From Chelatococcus caeni (GTDB lineage Bacteria; Pseudomonadota; Alphaproteobacteria; Rhizobiales; Beijerinckiaceae): 64,000 nucleotides of DNA. A program made the translations under genes and the position numbers. The stretch spans positions 784,451-848,450 of the forward strand of contig NZ_JACIEN010000002.1 of NCBI RefSeq assembly GCF_014196925.1, read 5' to 3'. Of this stretch, positions 1-8,602 are shown one piece after another; within the stretch, counting starts at the first letter, position 1, and every line of letters starts with the position of its first letter. Below the pieces are notes generated by a model. It saw only the letters and a program-made list of their open reading frames with translations. It was not told the origin of the DNA and did not search any database.

Positions 1-539
1 AAGGTCTCGTTGACGTAGAGATAGCGCCCGTCCGGAGAGACGTGGCACTCGTTGGTGTAGCCGAGCCGGTCGGCGACGATGCGCGCGCCCCGGCGATCGA
101 TGCGCACGATGAAGCCGTCATCGACATCGGGCCGGTAGCCGAGGTCGCGCGGCACGCGGCGGGTGCTCACCGTCACCCAGAGCCCGCCATCGGCATCGCG
201 GTAGACGAAGTTCGTCGCGGGGAAGGGACGCCCGTCGATTTCCGTCGCGACGGGCTCGATGCCGCCGTCCGGCTGGAGGCGGAAGACGCCGCCTTCCTCC
301 GCGCCGAGATCGGCGAGGAGGAAGCTGCCGCCCGGCTCGAGGGCGATGCCGTTCGGGCGCATGGTCCGCGGCGCGCCGCGCGCCGTGATGCGGCTGACCT
401 GTCCGTCCGCGCCGATGATCGCGACGCCGCCTTCGCCGTGCCAGTCCGCCGTGAAGACGAGGCCGCTCGCGTGGGCGATGACGCATTCGGGCCGCACGAG
501 GCCGGAGCCGACGGCAGTGAGACTGGCGAGTTCGATCAT
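1..539 (-). CDS. SMP-30/gluconolactonase/LRE family protein (3' end outside window)
   Basis: The first 179 codons of a beta-propeller lactonase are visible; the gene runs off the left edge. The reading begins MIELASLTAVGSG from an ATG at 539-537. A Glu at residue 18 (RPECV) sits where the family's first metal-binding Glu is found. Later come PNGIALEPGG and TNECHVSPDGRYLYVNET, the usual propeller-blade repeats with the metal-ligand Asn. Family members hydrolyse sugar-acid lactones using a divalent cation. There is no signal peptide, so it should act in the cytoplasm. It is divergent from the tctC-tctB-tctA transporter genes, so its lactone may be related to the imported carboxylate. Which lactone cannot be read from the sequence. 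Confidence 0.85.
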   Translation of the reverse strand, partial: MIELASLTAVGSGLVRPECVIAHASGLVFTADWHGEGGVAIIGADGQVSRITARGAPRTMRPNGIALEPGGSFLLADLGAEEGGVFRLQPDGGIEPVATEIDGRPFPATNFVYRDADGGLWVTVSTRRVPRDLGYRPDVDDGFIVRIDRRGARIVADRLGYTNECHVSPDGRYLYVNET

Positions 540-556
540 GGTTGACGGTGCACTCG

Positions 557-572
557 TTTGTGTATACGTAAA
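557..572. promoter_or_regulatory. Candidate GntR-type operator in the lactonase/tctC divergent promoter
   Basis: TTTGTGTATACGTAAA is an imperfect palindrome centred on GTATAC, with TTT/AAA outer arms matching. FadR/FCD-type GntR regulators commonly bind palindromes with a GTATAC-like core. It lies between two divergent start codons. The cognate regulator is not identified. Confidence 0.35.
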
Positions 573-647
573 TGAATACCGGATCGTGAGAAGAAATCAA
601 TAGCCCGGTCAACCGGGGCCGGAATGAAGACCAGGGAGGAAGGAACC

Positions 648-1667
648 ATGAGAAAGTTCATGGGTGGGGCAGGTGCCGCAGCCGCAGTGGCGCTGGTCGC
701 CGCCGCGACCGTGGCGCGTGCCGAGGATTATCCGGCGCGCGACATCAGCGTGGTCGTCGTCTGGGCGGCCGGCGGCGGCACGGATACGGTGAACCGGCTC
801 ATCGCGGCGGAGATGCAGCAGCACCTGCCGGCGCGCATCAATGTCGTCAACCGCACCGGCGGCGTGGGCGGCTCGGCCGGCATGAGCTTCGTCTACGGCC
901 AGCCCGCCGACGGCTATACGCTGGCCGGCATCTCGGAATCGAACGTCACGGCAGGGGTCCAGGGCGGCTGGGATCAGCGCTTCGAGGTGTGGCAGCCCTT
1001 CATCGTCGGCGGCTCGCCCGATCTCGTGTCGGTGTCGGCGAATGCGCCCTATCAGACGCTCAAGGAGCTCATCGAGGCGGCGAAGGCAAAGCCCGGCGAG
1101 ATCCGCGTCGGGGCGAGCGCCGCGGGCTCCATCCACCACCTCAACCTGCTCGCCCTCGAGAAGGGCACCGGCGCCAAGTTCAACTACATTCCCTATGACG
1201 GCTCGGCCCCGGCGCAGAATGCGGCCGTCTCGGGCGAGGTCGCCGTCGTCGTCACCTCCCTCGCCGAGCAGCAGCAGCTCATCCGTGCCAAGCGCCTGCG
1301 CCCGCTCGCCATGCTGACGCCGAACGCGGTCAGCGTGGAAGGCATCGGCGATGTGCCGTCCGCCTTCGCCGATTTCCCGGACCTCAAGGAGCACCTGCCC
1401 ATCCAGCAGGCCATCGGCTTTGCCGTGCGCGCCGATGCGCCGGACGCGGTCAAGAAGACCCTGACGGATGCCTTCGACAAGGCCGTGCAGTCGGACAAGG
1501 TGAAGGGCTGGGCGGCCCAGAACTTTTACGAGATCTCGGGCAAGAGCGGCGAGGCGGCGCGCGAGGAGTTCCAGCGTCTCGAGGGCCTGTTCGCCTGGAC
1601 GCTGCACGAGCTCGGCGCCGCGACCGTGAGCCCCGAGAAGCTCGGCATTCCCAAGCCGGCGAAGTGA
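648..1667 (+). CDS. TTT transporter substrate-binding protein, TctC/Bug family
   Basis: This is the periplasmic receptor of a tripartite tricarboxylate transporter (339 aa). The chosen ATG at 648 follows a strong ribosome site (GGGAGGAAGG); an in-frame ATG at 624 would add eight residues before the signal peptide. The N-terminus MRKFMGGAGAAAAVALVAAA ending ARA is a Sec signal peptide. The mature protein has the Bug hallmarks PARDISVVVVWAAGGGTD, the VNRTGGVGG loop and a region around GASAAGSIHH that normally contacts the ligand carboxylate. It is the first gene of a tctC-tctB-tctA-ABM operon. Ligands of this family are small carboxylates; the exact one is unknown. Confidence 0.93.
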   Translation: MRKFMGGAGAAAAVALVAAATVARAEDYPARDISVVVVWAAGGGTDTVNRLIAAEMQQHLPARINVVNRTGGVGGSAGMSFVYGQPADGYTLAGISESNVTAGVQGGWDQRFEVWQPFIVGGSPDLVSVSANAPYQTLKELIEAAKAKPGEIRVGASAAGSIHHLNLLALEKGTGAKFNYIPYDGSAPAQNAAVSGEVAVVVTSLAEQQQLIRAKRLRPLAMLTPNAVSVEGIGDVPSAFADFPDLKEHLPIQQAIGFAVRADAPDAVKKTLTDAFDKAVQSDKVKGWAAQNFYEISGKSGEAAREEFQRLEGLFAWTLHELGAATVSPEKLGIPKPAK

Positions 1668-1760
1668 GAAGCCGGGGCGGGTCGACCGCTGGCGCTGAAG
1701 GCCGGCGGCCGAGCCCGTCCCGTCCCTGCCGTTGTCACCAATGCTCCCGCGGGGTGCGTC

Positions 1761-2525
1761 GTGAGCCGAAACGATCAGTCGGTGCCCGGCCTGCGCAAGG
1801 CGGATTTCTGGACCGGGCTCGTCCTCGTCGCCATATCGGTCTTCATGCTGGTCGAGACCCTCGGCTATCCGCTCGAAGGGTCCTATGCCGGGGTGCGCAA
1901 CGCGTGGTACGTCTCGCCAGCGCTGCTGCCGCTGATCGTCTCGGCCTTCCTGATCCTCCTGTCCTGTTCCCTGCTTGCGACCGCCGTGCGTGCCGGCGCG
2001 GCGAGCGCCGCGCTCGCCGATGTCACGCCGCGGGCGCTGCGGGGCCATGCGGGGGCGGCGCGGGACATCTGGATCGTCGCCTTCGTCCTCGGCGGCTACA
2101 TCTATTGCCTCGTCCCCTACGTCGACTTCACGGCGGCGACGGCGCTCACGCTCCTCACCCTCGCGGCGGCGTACCACCTGCCCACCGCCCGCGTGCGGAA
2201 GGCGGGCCTTGCCGTCTTCGCCTGCGCGATCGCCGCGGTCCTCCTGGCGACCTTCGCCGCCGGCTGGCGGCCGCAGCCCCGCTCCACGGGGGCGGACCTG
2301 CGCGACCTTGCGGTCTGGGCGGCATTCCTCGCTGCCGCGGTGAGCGTCGCCTGGGCCGCCGGCGCGCCGGAGCGCAGGCGCTGGCGCCGCTGCCTCGTCG
2401 TGGCGCTCGGCACGTCCCTCATCCTCTCCGTCGTCTTCAAATGGGGGCTGCTCGTGCCCCTGCCGGTGGAAGGCGTGACGATCAATACGCTCGACGCGGC
2501 GCGCCGCCTCCTCCTCCTCCGGTGA
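1761..2525 (+). CDS. TTT transporter small membrane subunit, TctB family
   Basis: A 254-aa protein with four or more hydrophobic segments, for example LVLVAISVFMLVETLGYPL near the start and a segment around IVAFVLGGYIYCLVPYVDF. This is the TctB pattern, extended by an extra C-terminal membrane region. The start is a GTG with only a weak ribosome site. It lies between tctC and tctA, the standard TTT order, and ends 15 bases before the tctA start. TctB has the weakest sequence conservation of the three subunits, so the assignment rests on topology and position. Confidence 0.85.
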   Translation: MSRNDQSVPGLRKADFWTGLVLVAISVFMLVETLGYPLEGSYAGVRNAWYVSPALLPLIVSAFLILLSCSLLATAVRAGAASAALADVTPRALRGHAGAARDIWIVAFVLGGYIYCLVPYVDFTAATALTLLTLAAAYHLPTARVRKAGLAVFACAIAAVLLATFAAGWRPQPRSTGADLRDLAVWAAFLAAAVSVAWAAGAPERRRWRRCLVVALGTSLILSVVFKWGLLVPLPVEGVTINTLDAARRLLLLR

Positions 2526-2540
2526 GCGAGCCATGATGGT

Positions 2541-4088
2541 ATGCTCATGACGGTTCTCGATCAGTTCGGCGCCTTTGCCGGGGCCCTTGCCGGGCTCCTG
2601 TCGCAGCCAGTGAGCTGGCTCCTGCTCATTGGCGCGAGCCTGCTCGGCATCACCTTCGGCGCGCTGCCCGGGCTCACCGCCACGCTCGGCGTCGGCCTTC
2701 TCGCCACGCTGACCTATTCGCTCGACCTCAACATGGCGCTCATCGCGCTCATCGCCATGTATGTCGGGGCGGTCTATGGCGGCTCCTATTCGGCGATCCT
2801 GCTCAACATTCCGGGTACCGCCGCCTCCGCCGCCTCGGCCATGGACGGCTATCCCATGGCGCAGCGCGGCGAGGCCGGCCGCGTCCTCGGGCTCACGACC
2901 ACGGCCTCCTTCGTCGGGACGGTGGTCGGCATGCTGGCCCTCGTGGTGGTCGCGCCGCTCATCCTCGAGCTTGCGCTGCAGTTCACGTCCTACGAGTTCT
3001 TCCTGCTCGCGCTCTTCGGCATCATCATCTCGGGCACGCTGCAGAGCTCCGATCTCGTCATCAAGGGTTGGATCGCCGGTTTCCTCGGCCTTGCCCTGTC
3101 GACGGTCGGCCGCGACGGGCTGATGTTCTTCCCGCGCTTCACCTTCGGGGTGCCGGAGCTCGATTCCGGCATCGAGGTGGTGCCGGTGCTGATCGGTGCC
3201 TTCGCCATTCCGCAGATCATTCACGGCCTGCGGGAGGGGGACGGCGCCGTCAGGCTGCAAGCCGTCGGCCGCATCCTGCCGGACATCCGGACCATGCTGC
3301 GCAACCTCAAGCATGTCATCCGCTCAGCCATGATCGGGGTCGGCATCGGCGCCGTGCCGGGCGTGGGGGAGGATATCGCCGGCTGGGTCTCCTACGGCAC
3401 CGCCAAGGCCAGTTCGCCCAATCCCGAGAATTTCGGCAAGGGCGAGCCGGCCGGGCTGATCTCGTCGGAGACGGCCAACAACGCCTGCATCGGCGGCGCG
3501 CTGATCCCCCTCGTCACGCTGGGCATCCCCGGCAGCCCGCCGGCCGTCATGCTGCTCGGGGCGCTGATGCTGCACGGACTGACGCCCGGGCCGATGCTGT
3601 CGATCGAGCAGCCCAACTTCCTCGTCGAGCTGGCGGCCATCATGGTGCTCGCGTCGCTCGCCATGTGGATCAACGGCATGCTGCTCGCCCGCCAGGTCGT
3701 GAAGCTGCTGCGCATCCCGCCGTCGCTCTTCCTGCCGGTCGTCGCCATCCTGTCCGTCCTCGGCTCCTATGCGCTCGGCCTCAGCACGTTCAACCTCTAC
3801 CTGATGTTCGCGGTGGGGCTCGCGGCCTATTTCCTCACGCGCATGCATTACCCGATCTCGGCGCTGGTGATCGGCGTCATCCTCGGGCCGATGGCCGACG
3901 AGAACCTCAGGCGCGCGCTCATGGTGGGGCAGGGGGATCTGACGCCCTTCGTGACCCGCCCTCTGAGCCTCATCCTCGTGCTCGCCATCACGCTCATCGT
4001 GCTCTCCCAGCTGCCGGCCTACCGGCGCTGGCGGGCGCGCGCCCTGCAGCGCCTGCGCACCGCGGGGGCAGGCGGCGACGGGGCCTGA
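2541..4088 (+). CDS. TTT transporter large membrane subunit, TctA family
   Basis: A 515-aa polytopic protein, the sodium-coupled permease of the TTT system. The conserved first block GITFGALPGLTATLGVGLL and the second block AVPGVGEDIAGWVSYG, both with the Gly-Pro-Gly signature of TctA, are present. The stretch GIPGSPPAVMLLGALMLHG is also diagnostic. ATG at 2541 is used; a second ATG at 2547 is equally possible. Together with the two upstream genes it makes a complete transporter. Family function: uptake of citrate-like or other carboxylates driven by the ion gradient. Confidence 0.95.
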   Translation: MLMTVLDQFGAFAGALAGLLSQPVSWLLLIGASLLGITFGALPGLTATLGVGLLATLTYSLDLNMALIALIAMYVGAVYGGSYSAILLNIPGTAASAASAMDGYPMAQRGEAGRVLGLTTTASFVGTVVGMLALVVVAPLILELALQFTSYEFFLLALFGIIISGTLQSSDLVIKGWIAGFLGLALSTVGRDGLMFFPRFTFGVPELDSGIEVVPVLIGAFAIPQIIHGLREGDGAVRLQAVGRILPDIRTMLRNLKHVIRSAMIGVGIGAVPGVGEDIAGWVSYGTAKASSPNPENFGKGEPAGLISSETANNACIGGALIPLVTLGIPGSPPAVMLLGALMLHGLTPGPMLSIEQPNFLVELAAIMVLASLAMWINGMLLARQVVKLLRIPPSLFLPVVAILSVLGSYALGLSTFNLYLMFAVGLAAYFLTRMHYPISALVIGVILGPMADENLRRALMVGQGDLTPFVTRPLSLILVLAITLIVLSQLPAYRRWRARALQRLRTAGAGGDGA

Positions 4089-4200
4089 GGCGCGGGATCA
4101 TCATCCGCGGATGGTGCGGCCGTCGATGCGCGGCTCGCGTCTCCCGCCGCGATCTATGGCACGCGGCCGTGACAGGCCGAGAAAAGAAGGAGCATTCTTG

Positions 4201-4563
4201 ATGACCGATCCGGGCCTGTCCCTCCACGAGCCGGTATCCGGACCGGAGAGCCGCGACGAGCGCTATGCCATCCTCGTCGAATTCGCCGTCCGCAAGGGGG
4301 CCGAGGAGGCGTTCGAGGCGCTCATCTGCGAGAACGCGTGCCGCTCACTCGCCGACGAGCCCGGCTGCCTCGTCTTCGACGTCTGCCGCCGCCCCGGCGA
4401 TCCCTTCAACATCGTCCTCTATGAGATCTATGCGGATCGGGCAGCGTTCGCCGCGCATCTCGCCGCGCCGCACTTCCGCGTCTTCGACGCTCAATGCCGG
4501 GCGCTCATCGACGGCAAGCGCGTGACGGAGCTCGACCTTCTCCTCGCCGAGTCGCCCCGGTGA
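4201..4563 (+). CDS. Putative quinol monooxygenase, ABM-domain protein
   Basis: A 120-aa protein with one antibiotic-biosynthesis-monooxygenase (YgiN-like) ferredoxin-like fold. The pattern YAILVEFAVRKGAEEAFEAL, then EPGCLVFDVCR, then LYEIYADRAAFAAHLAAPHF is the usual ABM succession. The ATG at 4201 follows AAGAAGGAGC. It is the last gene of the TTT transporter cluster and ends 15 bases from the stop of the convergent LacI gene. ABM proteins oxidise quinols or similar aromatic compounds without cofactors, but many have no known role; its job beside a carboxylate importer is unknown. Confidence 0.8.
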   Translation: MTDPGLSLHEPVSGPESRDERYAILVEFAVRKGAEEAFEALICENACRSLADEPGCLVFDVCRRPGDPFNIVLYEIYADRAAFAAHLAAPHFRVFDAQCRALIDGKRVTELDLLLAESPR

Positions 4564-4577
4564 CCGCCTGCTGCCGT

Positions 4578-5621
4578 TCAGGCGCTCTCGCGGGCGATCA
4601 GCTCGAAGCCCACATCGATGCGCTTATGGCCGCTCTCGCTGCCTTCGATGCGCGCCAGGATCAGGTTGCCGGCGACGAAGCCGATCTCGTGGCGGCGCAC
4701 GCGGATGGTGGTCAGGGAGGGCACCATCTCGGCGGCCAGCTCCTGGTCGTTGAAGCCGGCGATCGCGATGGCGTCCGGCACCGCGATGCCGCGGCGCGTG
4801 CATTCATAGACCGCGCCGGCGGCCCACAGGTCCGAGGCGCAGAACAGGCCGTCGAGCTTCGGCTCCACCGCGATCAGATGCGCGAGCGCCTCCCGCCCCT
4901 GGGCGATGCCGAAGCGTGCCCGCACGACGAGGCGGGGATCGAAATCGAGCCCCGCCGCCTCCAGGGCGACGCGGTAGCCGTCGAGGCGCTGGGCATGGCG
5001 GTCGTTCTGGGACGGATCGGCGCCGACGAAGCCGATGCGCCGCCGCCCGCCGGCGATCAGCCGCTCGGTCATCGCGATCGCGGCCTGCCGGTTGGAATAG
5101 CCGACGCAGCAGTCGATGGGCTCGTCGGGGAGCGTGCCCATCTCGACGACCGGGATCTGCGCCTTCCGAAGGAGTTGCCGCGTGGCGGGGGAATGATTGG
5201 CGCCCTGGATGACGAGGCCTGCCGGCCGATGGCCGAGCAGCGTGCGCACGATGGCCTCCTCGCCCTCGCTCGATTCGGCGGTATTGCCGAGGAGGACGCA
5301 GTATTTGGACGGGCTGAGCGCGTCCGACAGGCCCTGCACCGCATCGGCAAAGACGCCGTGCTGGATATAGGGAACGATCGCGGCGACCACCTGGGTGCGG
5401 GTGGCCGCGAGCCCGCCGGCGACCAGATTCGGCACGTAGCCGACCTCCGCCATCGCCTCTTCGATCCGCCGGCGCGTCTCGGCAGTGACGAGATCCGGCT
5501 GCCGCAGCATGCGCGAGACCGTGATCATCGAGACGCCCGCCTGCCGGGCGACATCGGCCATGCTCGCCTGCTTGGCCGAGGCCCGGTTGCGGCGCGCCGG
5601 CGCCATATTGTCGCTCGTCAT
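4578..5621 (-). CDS. LacI-family transcriptional regulator
   Basis: A 347-aa LacI/GalR protein. The N-terminal helix-turn-helix and hinge (SMADVARQAGVSMITVSRML, then VTAETRRRIEEAMAEVGYVP) are followed by a periplasmic-binding-protein-like sensor with PALVIQG-type and GFNDQELAAEMVPSLTTIRV motifs. The start MTSDN at 5621 is chosen because the HTH begins about 18 residues later; an upstream ATG at 5681 would run through the operator. It is divergent from the TRAP dctP gene, and a perfect inverted repeat lies between the two starts. It very likely represses the TRAP-Ldh2-RraA operon in response to an imported sugar acid. Confidence 0.92.
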   Translation of the reverse strand: MTSDNMAPARRNRASAKQASMADVARQAGVSMITVSRMLRQPDLVTAETRRRIEEAMAEVGYVPNLVAGGLAATRTQVVAAIVPYIQHGVFADAVQGLSDALSPSKYCVLLGNTAESSEGEEAIVRTLLGHRPAGLVIQGANHSPATRQLLRKAQIPVVEMGTLPDEPIDCCVGYSNRQAAIAMTERLIAGGRRRIGFVGADPSQNDRHAQRLDGYRVALEAAGLDFDPRLVVRARFGIAQGREALAHLIAVEPKLDGLFCASDLWAAGAVYECTRRGIAVPDAIAIAGFNDQELAAEMVPSLTTIRVRRHEIGFVAGNLILARIEGSESGHKRIDVGFELIARESA

Positions 5622-5653
5622 TCGATCCGCCCCTTGACCATTCCGAATGATAG

Positions 5654-5674
5654 ACGCTAACATCATGTTAGCGT
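5654..5674. promoter_or_regulatory. LacI-type operator, perfect inverted repeat
   Basis: ACGCTAACA-TCA-TGTTAGCGT is a perfect 9+3+9 inverted repeat in the 114-base gap between the LacI gene and the TRAP dctP gene. The TGTTAGCG half-site matches the known LacI-family consensus (TGTTAGCGCTAACA), but here the half-sites point outward. Likely autoregulation plus control of the TRAP operon. Confidence 0.75.
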
Positions 5675-5735
5675 GCATCAATAAGCGCGGTAAACGCGCA
5701 ACCCCGCGCCGTCAATCCCAATGGAGGAAGAGCCC

Positions 5736-6725
5736 ATGATCAACACCCGGCTGTGCCGGCGAAGTCTTGCCGCGTTCGCGACCCTCTTCGCCTTCACCCT
5801 CTCTGCCGAGGCGGAGCCCTTGCGCCTGCAGGCCGCCACCATCGCGCCGCCCGACAATATCTGGTCCAAGGTCGGCGACCGCTATGCGCAGGCGGTGAAG
5901 GAGCGCACGAACGGCCAGGTCGTCATCGACATGTCCTATTCGGGCGCGCTCGGCAGTGCGGCCGAGACGATCGAGGCCCTGCAGTTCGGCACGACCAACA
6001 TCGTCATCCAGGAGGTCGGGCATCTCGACAGCTACGATGCGCTCGCGGGCCTCGGATCGTACCCTTACCTCATCCGCGACTACGACCACTTCAAGGTCGT
6101 CATGCAGAAGGGCGGCGTCGGCCAGGCCTTCCATGACGAGATCGAGAAGCGTGCCGGCTTCAAGCTGGTCGGGGCGGGCTTCCGCGGCGCGCGGGAAATG
6201 GCGACGCGCCGCCCCATCGAGAAGCCGGAGGATCTCGCCGGCCTGAAGCTGCGCGTGCCCAACCAGCAGATCTTCCGCGCCACGTGGGAAACACTCGGCG
6301 CGAGCCCCACGCCGATGCCCAGCCTGGAAGTTTACTCTGCCCTGCAGCAGGGGATCATCGACGCTGCCGAGAACCCGCTCGAGGCGCATCTGCGTTCCAA
6401 ATATTATGAGGCCGTGCCCTATGTCATCATGACGGGGCACGTGAACGCCTATTACACCTTCATCTTCGACGCGGACTTCTTCAACAAGCTGCCGGAGGAG
6501 ACGCAGGCGGTCCTCATCGAGGAAGGCGAGAAGGCCATGGCCTGGGGCTCCGAGGAGATGCAGAAGCTCCTCGCCACCTATGAGGGCGAGCTTGAGAAGC
6601 ACGGCGTCAAGATCGTGCGGCCCGACGTGGCGGCCTTCCGCGAGAAGCTCGTGCCCCTCAAGGACAAGTATCCCGCCGATTTCCAGGAGTGGATCGTGCG
6701 CTTCCAGCAGGCCGGCCAGAGCTGA
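5736..6725 (+). CDS. TRAP transporter substrate-binding protein, DctP family
   Basis: A 329-aa periplasmic receptor. The ATG at 5736 follows GGAGGAAG; a Sec signal peptide (INTRLCRRSLAAFATLFAFT ... AEA) comes first. DctP hallmarks follow: IWSKVGDRYAQAVKERTNGQ, the GLKLRVPNQ strand carrying the carboxylate-binding Arg, and LEVYSALQQGIIDAAENP. It opens the operon dctP-dctQ-dctM-Ldh2-rraA. Ligands of DctP proteins in such settings are often hexonates or uronates, consistent with the downstream dehydrogenase and aldolase, but the ligand cannot be fixed here. Confidence 0.94.
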   Translation: MINTRLCRRSLAAFATLFAFTLSAEAEPLRLQAATIAPPDNIWSKVGDRYAQAVKERTNGQVVIDMSYSGALGSAAETIEALQFGTTNIVIQEVGHLDSYDALAGLGSYPYLIRDYDHFKVVMQKGGVGQAFHDEIEKRAGFKLVGAGFRGAREMATRRPIEKPEDLAGLKLRVPNQQIFRATWETLGASPTPMPSLEVYSALQQGIIDAAENPLEAHLRSKYYEAVPYVIMTGHVNAYYTFIFDADFFNKLPEETQAVLIEEGEKAMAWGSEEMQKLLATYEGELEKHGVKIVRPDVAAFREKLVPLKDKYPADFQEWIVRFQQAGQS

Positions 6726-6731
6726 CCGGCC

Positions 6732-6766
6732 GGGCGGGCCTGCCTTCGGGCCCGCCCCTTTCTTTT
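6732..6766 (+). terminator. Rho-independent terminator between dctP and dctQ
   Basis: A 9-bp perfect GC stem (GGGCGGGCC / GGCCCGCCC) with an 8-base loop is followed by CTTTCTTTT. It sits seven bases after the dctP stop, inside the operon, and would make receptor mRNA more abundant than membrane-subunit mRNA. Confidence 0.8.
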
Positions 6767-6830
6767 CGCCCGCCGTCAGGCGAACCGGCTGCCGGAAGGC
6801 GGCCAGAACCCGATTTTCCGAACGGCTCCC

Positions 6831-7283
6831 ATGTCCCGTCTCGTCCATTTCGTCGAGCGTGTTCTCGACAAGGTCCTCATCGGCCTGTTTCTCGTCATGG
6901 TCGCGGCGATCGTCTGGCAGGTCTTCGCGCGCTACGTGCTGCACGCGCCGACGATCTGGTCGGAGGAACTCGCCCGCTTCCTGCTCGTCTGGGTGACGAT
7001 GCTCGGCAGCGCCTACGTGCTCGAACACGGCGGCCACGTTGCGGTGACCGTCTTCGTCGACATGTTGCCTGAGCCGCTCGAGCGGGCCGTCTCGGTGGTG
7101 CGCGATTTCATCCTCATCGCGATGGCGGGCTCGCTCGCCTATTTCGGCTACGGCTTCGCCGCCTCCGGCCTGCGCCGCATCTCGACGGGCCTCGGCCTAC
7201 CGATGAGCTGGGCCTATGCGGCCGTGCCGATCGGGGCCGGGCTAATCGCCTTCTTCCTCCTCGCGCGCCGCCTGTCCCGGTGA
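6831..7283 (+). CDS. TRAP transporter small permease, DctQ family
   Basis: A 150-aa protein with four membrane segments in the DctQ layout: DKVLIGLFLVMVAAIVWQVF, a central pair, and a last one ending in FFLLARRL. The diagnostic motif RYVLHAPTIWSEELARFLLV (family pattern RY-x(n)-W-x-EE-x-R) is intact. It is separated from dctP by the terminator hairpin and ends 13 bases before dctM. It pairs with DctM in the inner membrane. Confidence 0.93.
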   Translation: MSRLVHFVERVLDKVLIGLFLVMVAAIVWQVFARYVLHAPTIWSEELARFLLVWVTMLGSAYVLEHGGHVAVTVFVDMLPEPLERAVSVVRDFILIAMAGSLAYFGYGFAASGLRRISTGLGLPMSWAYAAVPIGAGLIAFFLLARRLSR

Positions 7284-7296
7284 AAGGACCGCCGTG

Positions 7297-8577
7297 ATGC
7301 TCACTATTCTGGCCGTCTCCTTTCTCCTCCTCATGCTCATCGGTGTGCCGATCGGCTTTGCCGTGATCATCGGCAGCATGCTGGCGCTTCTCTTCGGCGG
7401 CACCGTCAATCCGCTCATCATGCCGCAGCGGATCTTCGCCGGCATGGACAACTTCTCCCTGCTCGCCATCCCCTTCTTCCTTTTCACCGGTGCGCTCATG
7501 AGCCTCGGCGGGCTCTCGGACAGGCTCATCCGGTTCGCCAATGCCCTCGTCGGCCGCTTCCGCGGGGGCCTCGCCATCTCCAACGTGCTCACGTCGGTGC
7601 TCTTCGGCGGCATTTCCGGCTCGGCCGTAGCGGACACGAGCGCGCTCGGGCGCACCTTCATCCCGGCCATGGTGCGCTCCGGCTATTCGCCGGCCTTCTC
7701 GGTGGCGGTCACGGCCTGCTCGGCGCCGCTGTCGCCGATGATCCCGCCCTCCATCGCCTGGATCCTCTACGGCTTCCTGACCGACACCTCGATCCTGCGC
7801 CTCTTCATCGCGGCGATCATTCCATCGCTCCTCTGGGCCGTGGTCATGATCGCGGTGGTCGTGTGGAAGGCGCATCGGGGCCAGATGACCGTCCAGCCGC
7901 CGGCCCCCATGCGGGAGGTGCTGTCCACCGCACGGGCGGCGGGCTTCGCCCTGCTGCTGCCGGTCTTCATCCTCGTCGGCATCCGCATGGGCGTCTTCAC
8001 GGTGACGGAGGCGGCCGCCATTGCCGTGCTCTACGCCATCGGCATCGGCCTCATCTATCGCGAGCTCAACCTCGCGACGCTGGCGGCAAGCCTTCGCAGC
8101 ACTGTCCAGTCGACCGCCGTCGTCATGATCATCATCGGCGGCGCCGGGCTCTTCTCCTGGGTGCTCGCCTATACCAAGACGCCCGAGACGGTCGCGGCCT
8201 GGATCCTGAGCGTCGCGGACACGCCGGTCGCCTTCCTCCTGCTCGTCAACGTGGTGCTCGTCATCCTCGGCACCTTCATGGAGGTGAACGCGGCGAAGAT
8301 CATGATCCTGCCGATCCTCTTTCCCGTCGCCCAGCAGCTCGGGATCGACCCTGTCCATTTCGGCGTGATCGTCACCGCGAACCTCTGCCTCGGGCTCCTG
8401 ACACCGCCCGTCGGCATCGTGCTGGCGCTCGCCTGCCGCATCGGCGACGTGCCGCTCGAGAAGGGCGTGGCGGCGACCTTCCCCTTCTTCATGGCCGGGG
8501 TCGCCACGGTCCTCATCCTGACACTCGTGCCGGGGCTCTCGCTCTGGCTGCCCAACCTCGTGCTCGGCGCGCCCTGA
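7297..8577 (+). CDS. TRAP transporter large permease, DctM family
   Basis: A 426-aa polytopic membrane protein. ATG at 7297 is used; a GTG three bases upstream could serve instead. Conserved DctM blocks include AGMDNFSLLAIPFFLFTGAL, GGISGSAVADTSALG and LSPMIPPSIAWILYG, the last forming the substrate and sodium region. It completes the first TRAP system and is followed 25 bases later by the Ldh2-family gene, so transport and oxidation are likely co-transcribed. Confidence 0.95.
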   Translation: MLTILAVSFLLLMLIGVPIGFAVIIGSMLALLFGGTVNPLIMPQRIFAGMDNFSLLAIPFFLFTGALMSLGGLSDRLIRFANALVGRFRGGLAISNVLTSVLFGGISGSAVADTSALGRTFIPAMVRSGYSPAFSVAVTACSAPLSPMIPPSIAWILYGFLTDTSILRLFIAAIIPSLLWAVVMIAVVVWKAHRGQMTVQPPAPMREVLSTARAAGFALLLPVFILVGIRMGVFTVTEAAAIAVLYAIGIGLIYRELNLATLAASLRSTVQSTAVVMIIIGGAGLFSWVLAYTKTPETVAAWILSVADTPVAFLLLVNVVLVILGTFMEVNAAKIMILPILFPVAQQLGIDPVHFGVIVTANLCLGLLTPPVGIVLALACRIGDVPLEKGVAATFPFFMAGVATVLILTLVPGLSLWLPNLVLGAP

Positions 8578-8602
8578 CCCGCGCGTCCCAACAAAAGGAA
8601 AA

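Noticed and set aside
609..3314. Minus-strand open frame of 901 codons
   Set aside because: Antisense to tctC-tctB-tctA; no domain, strongly biased composition.
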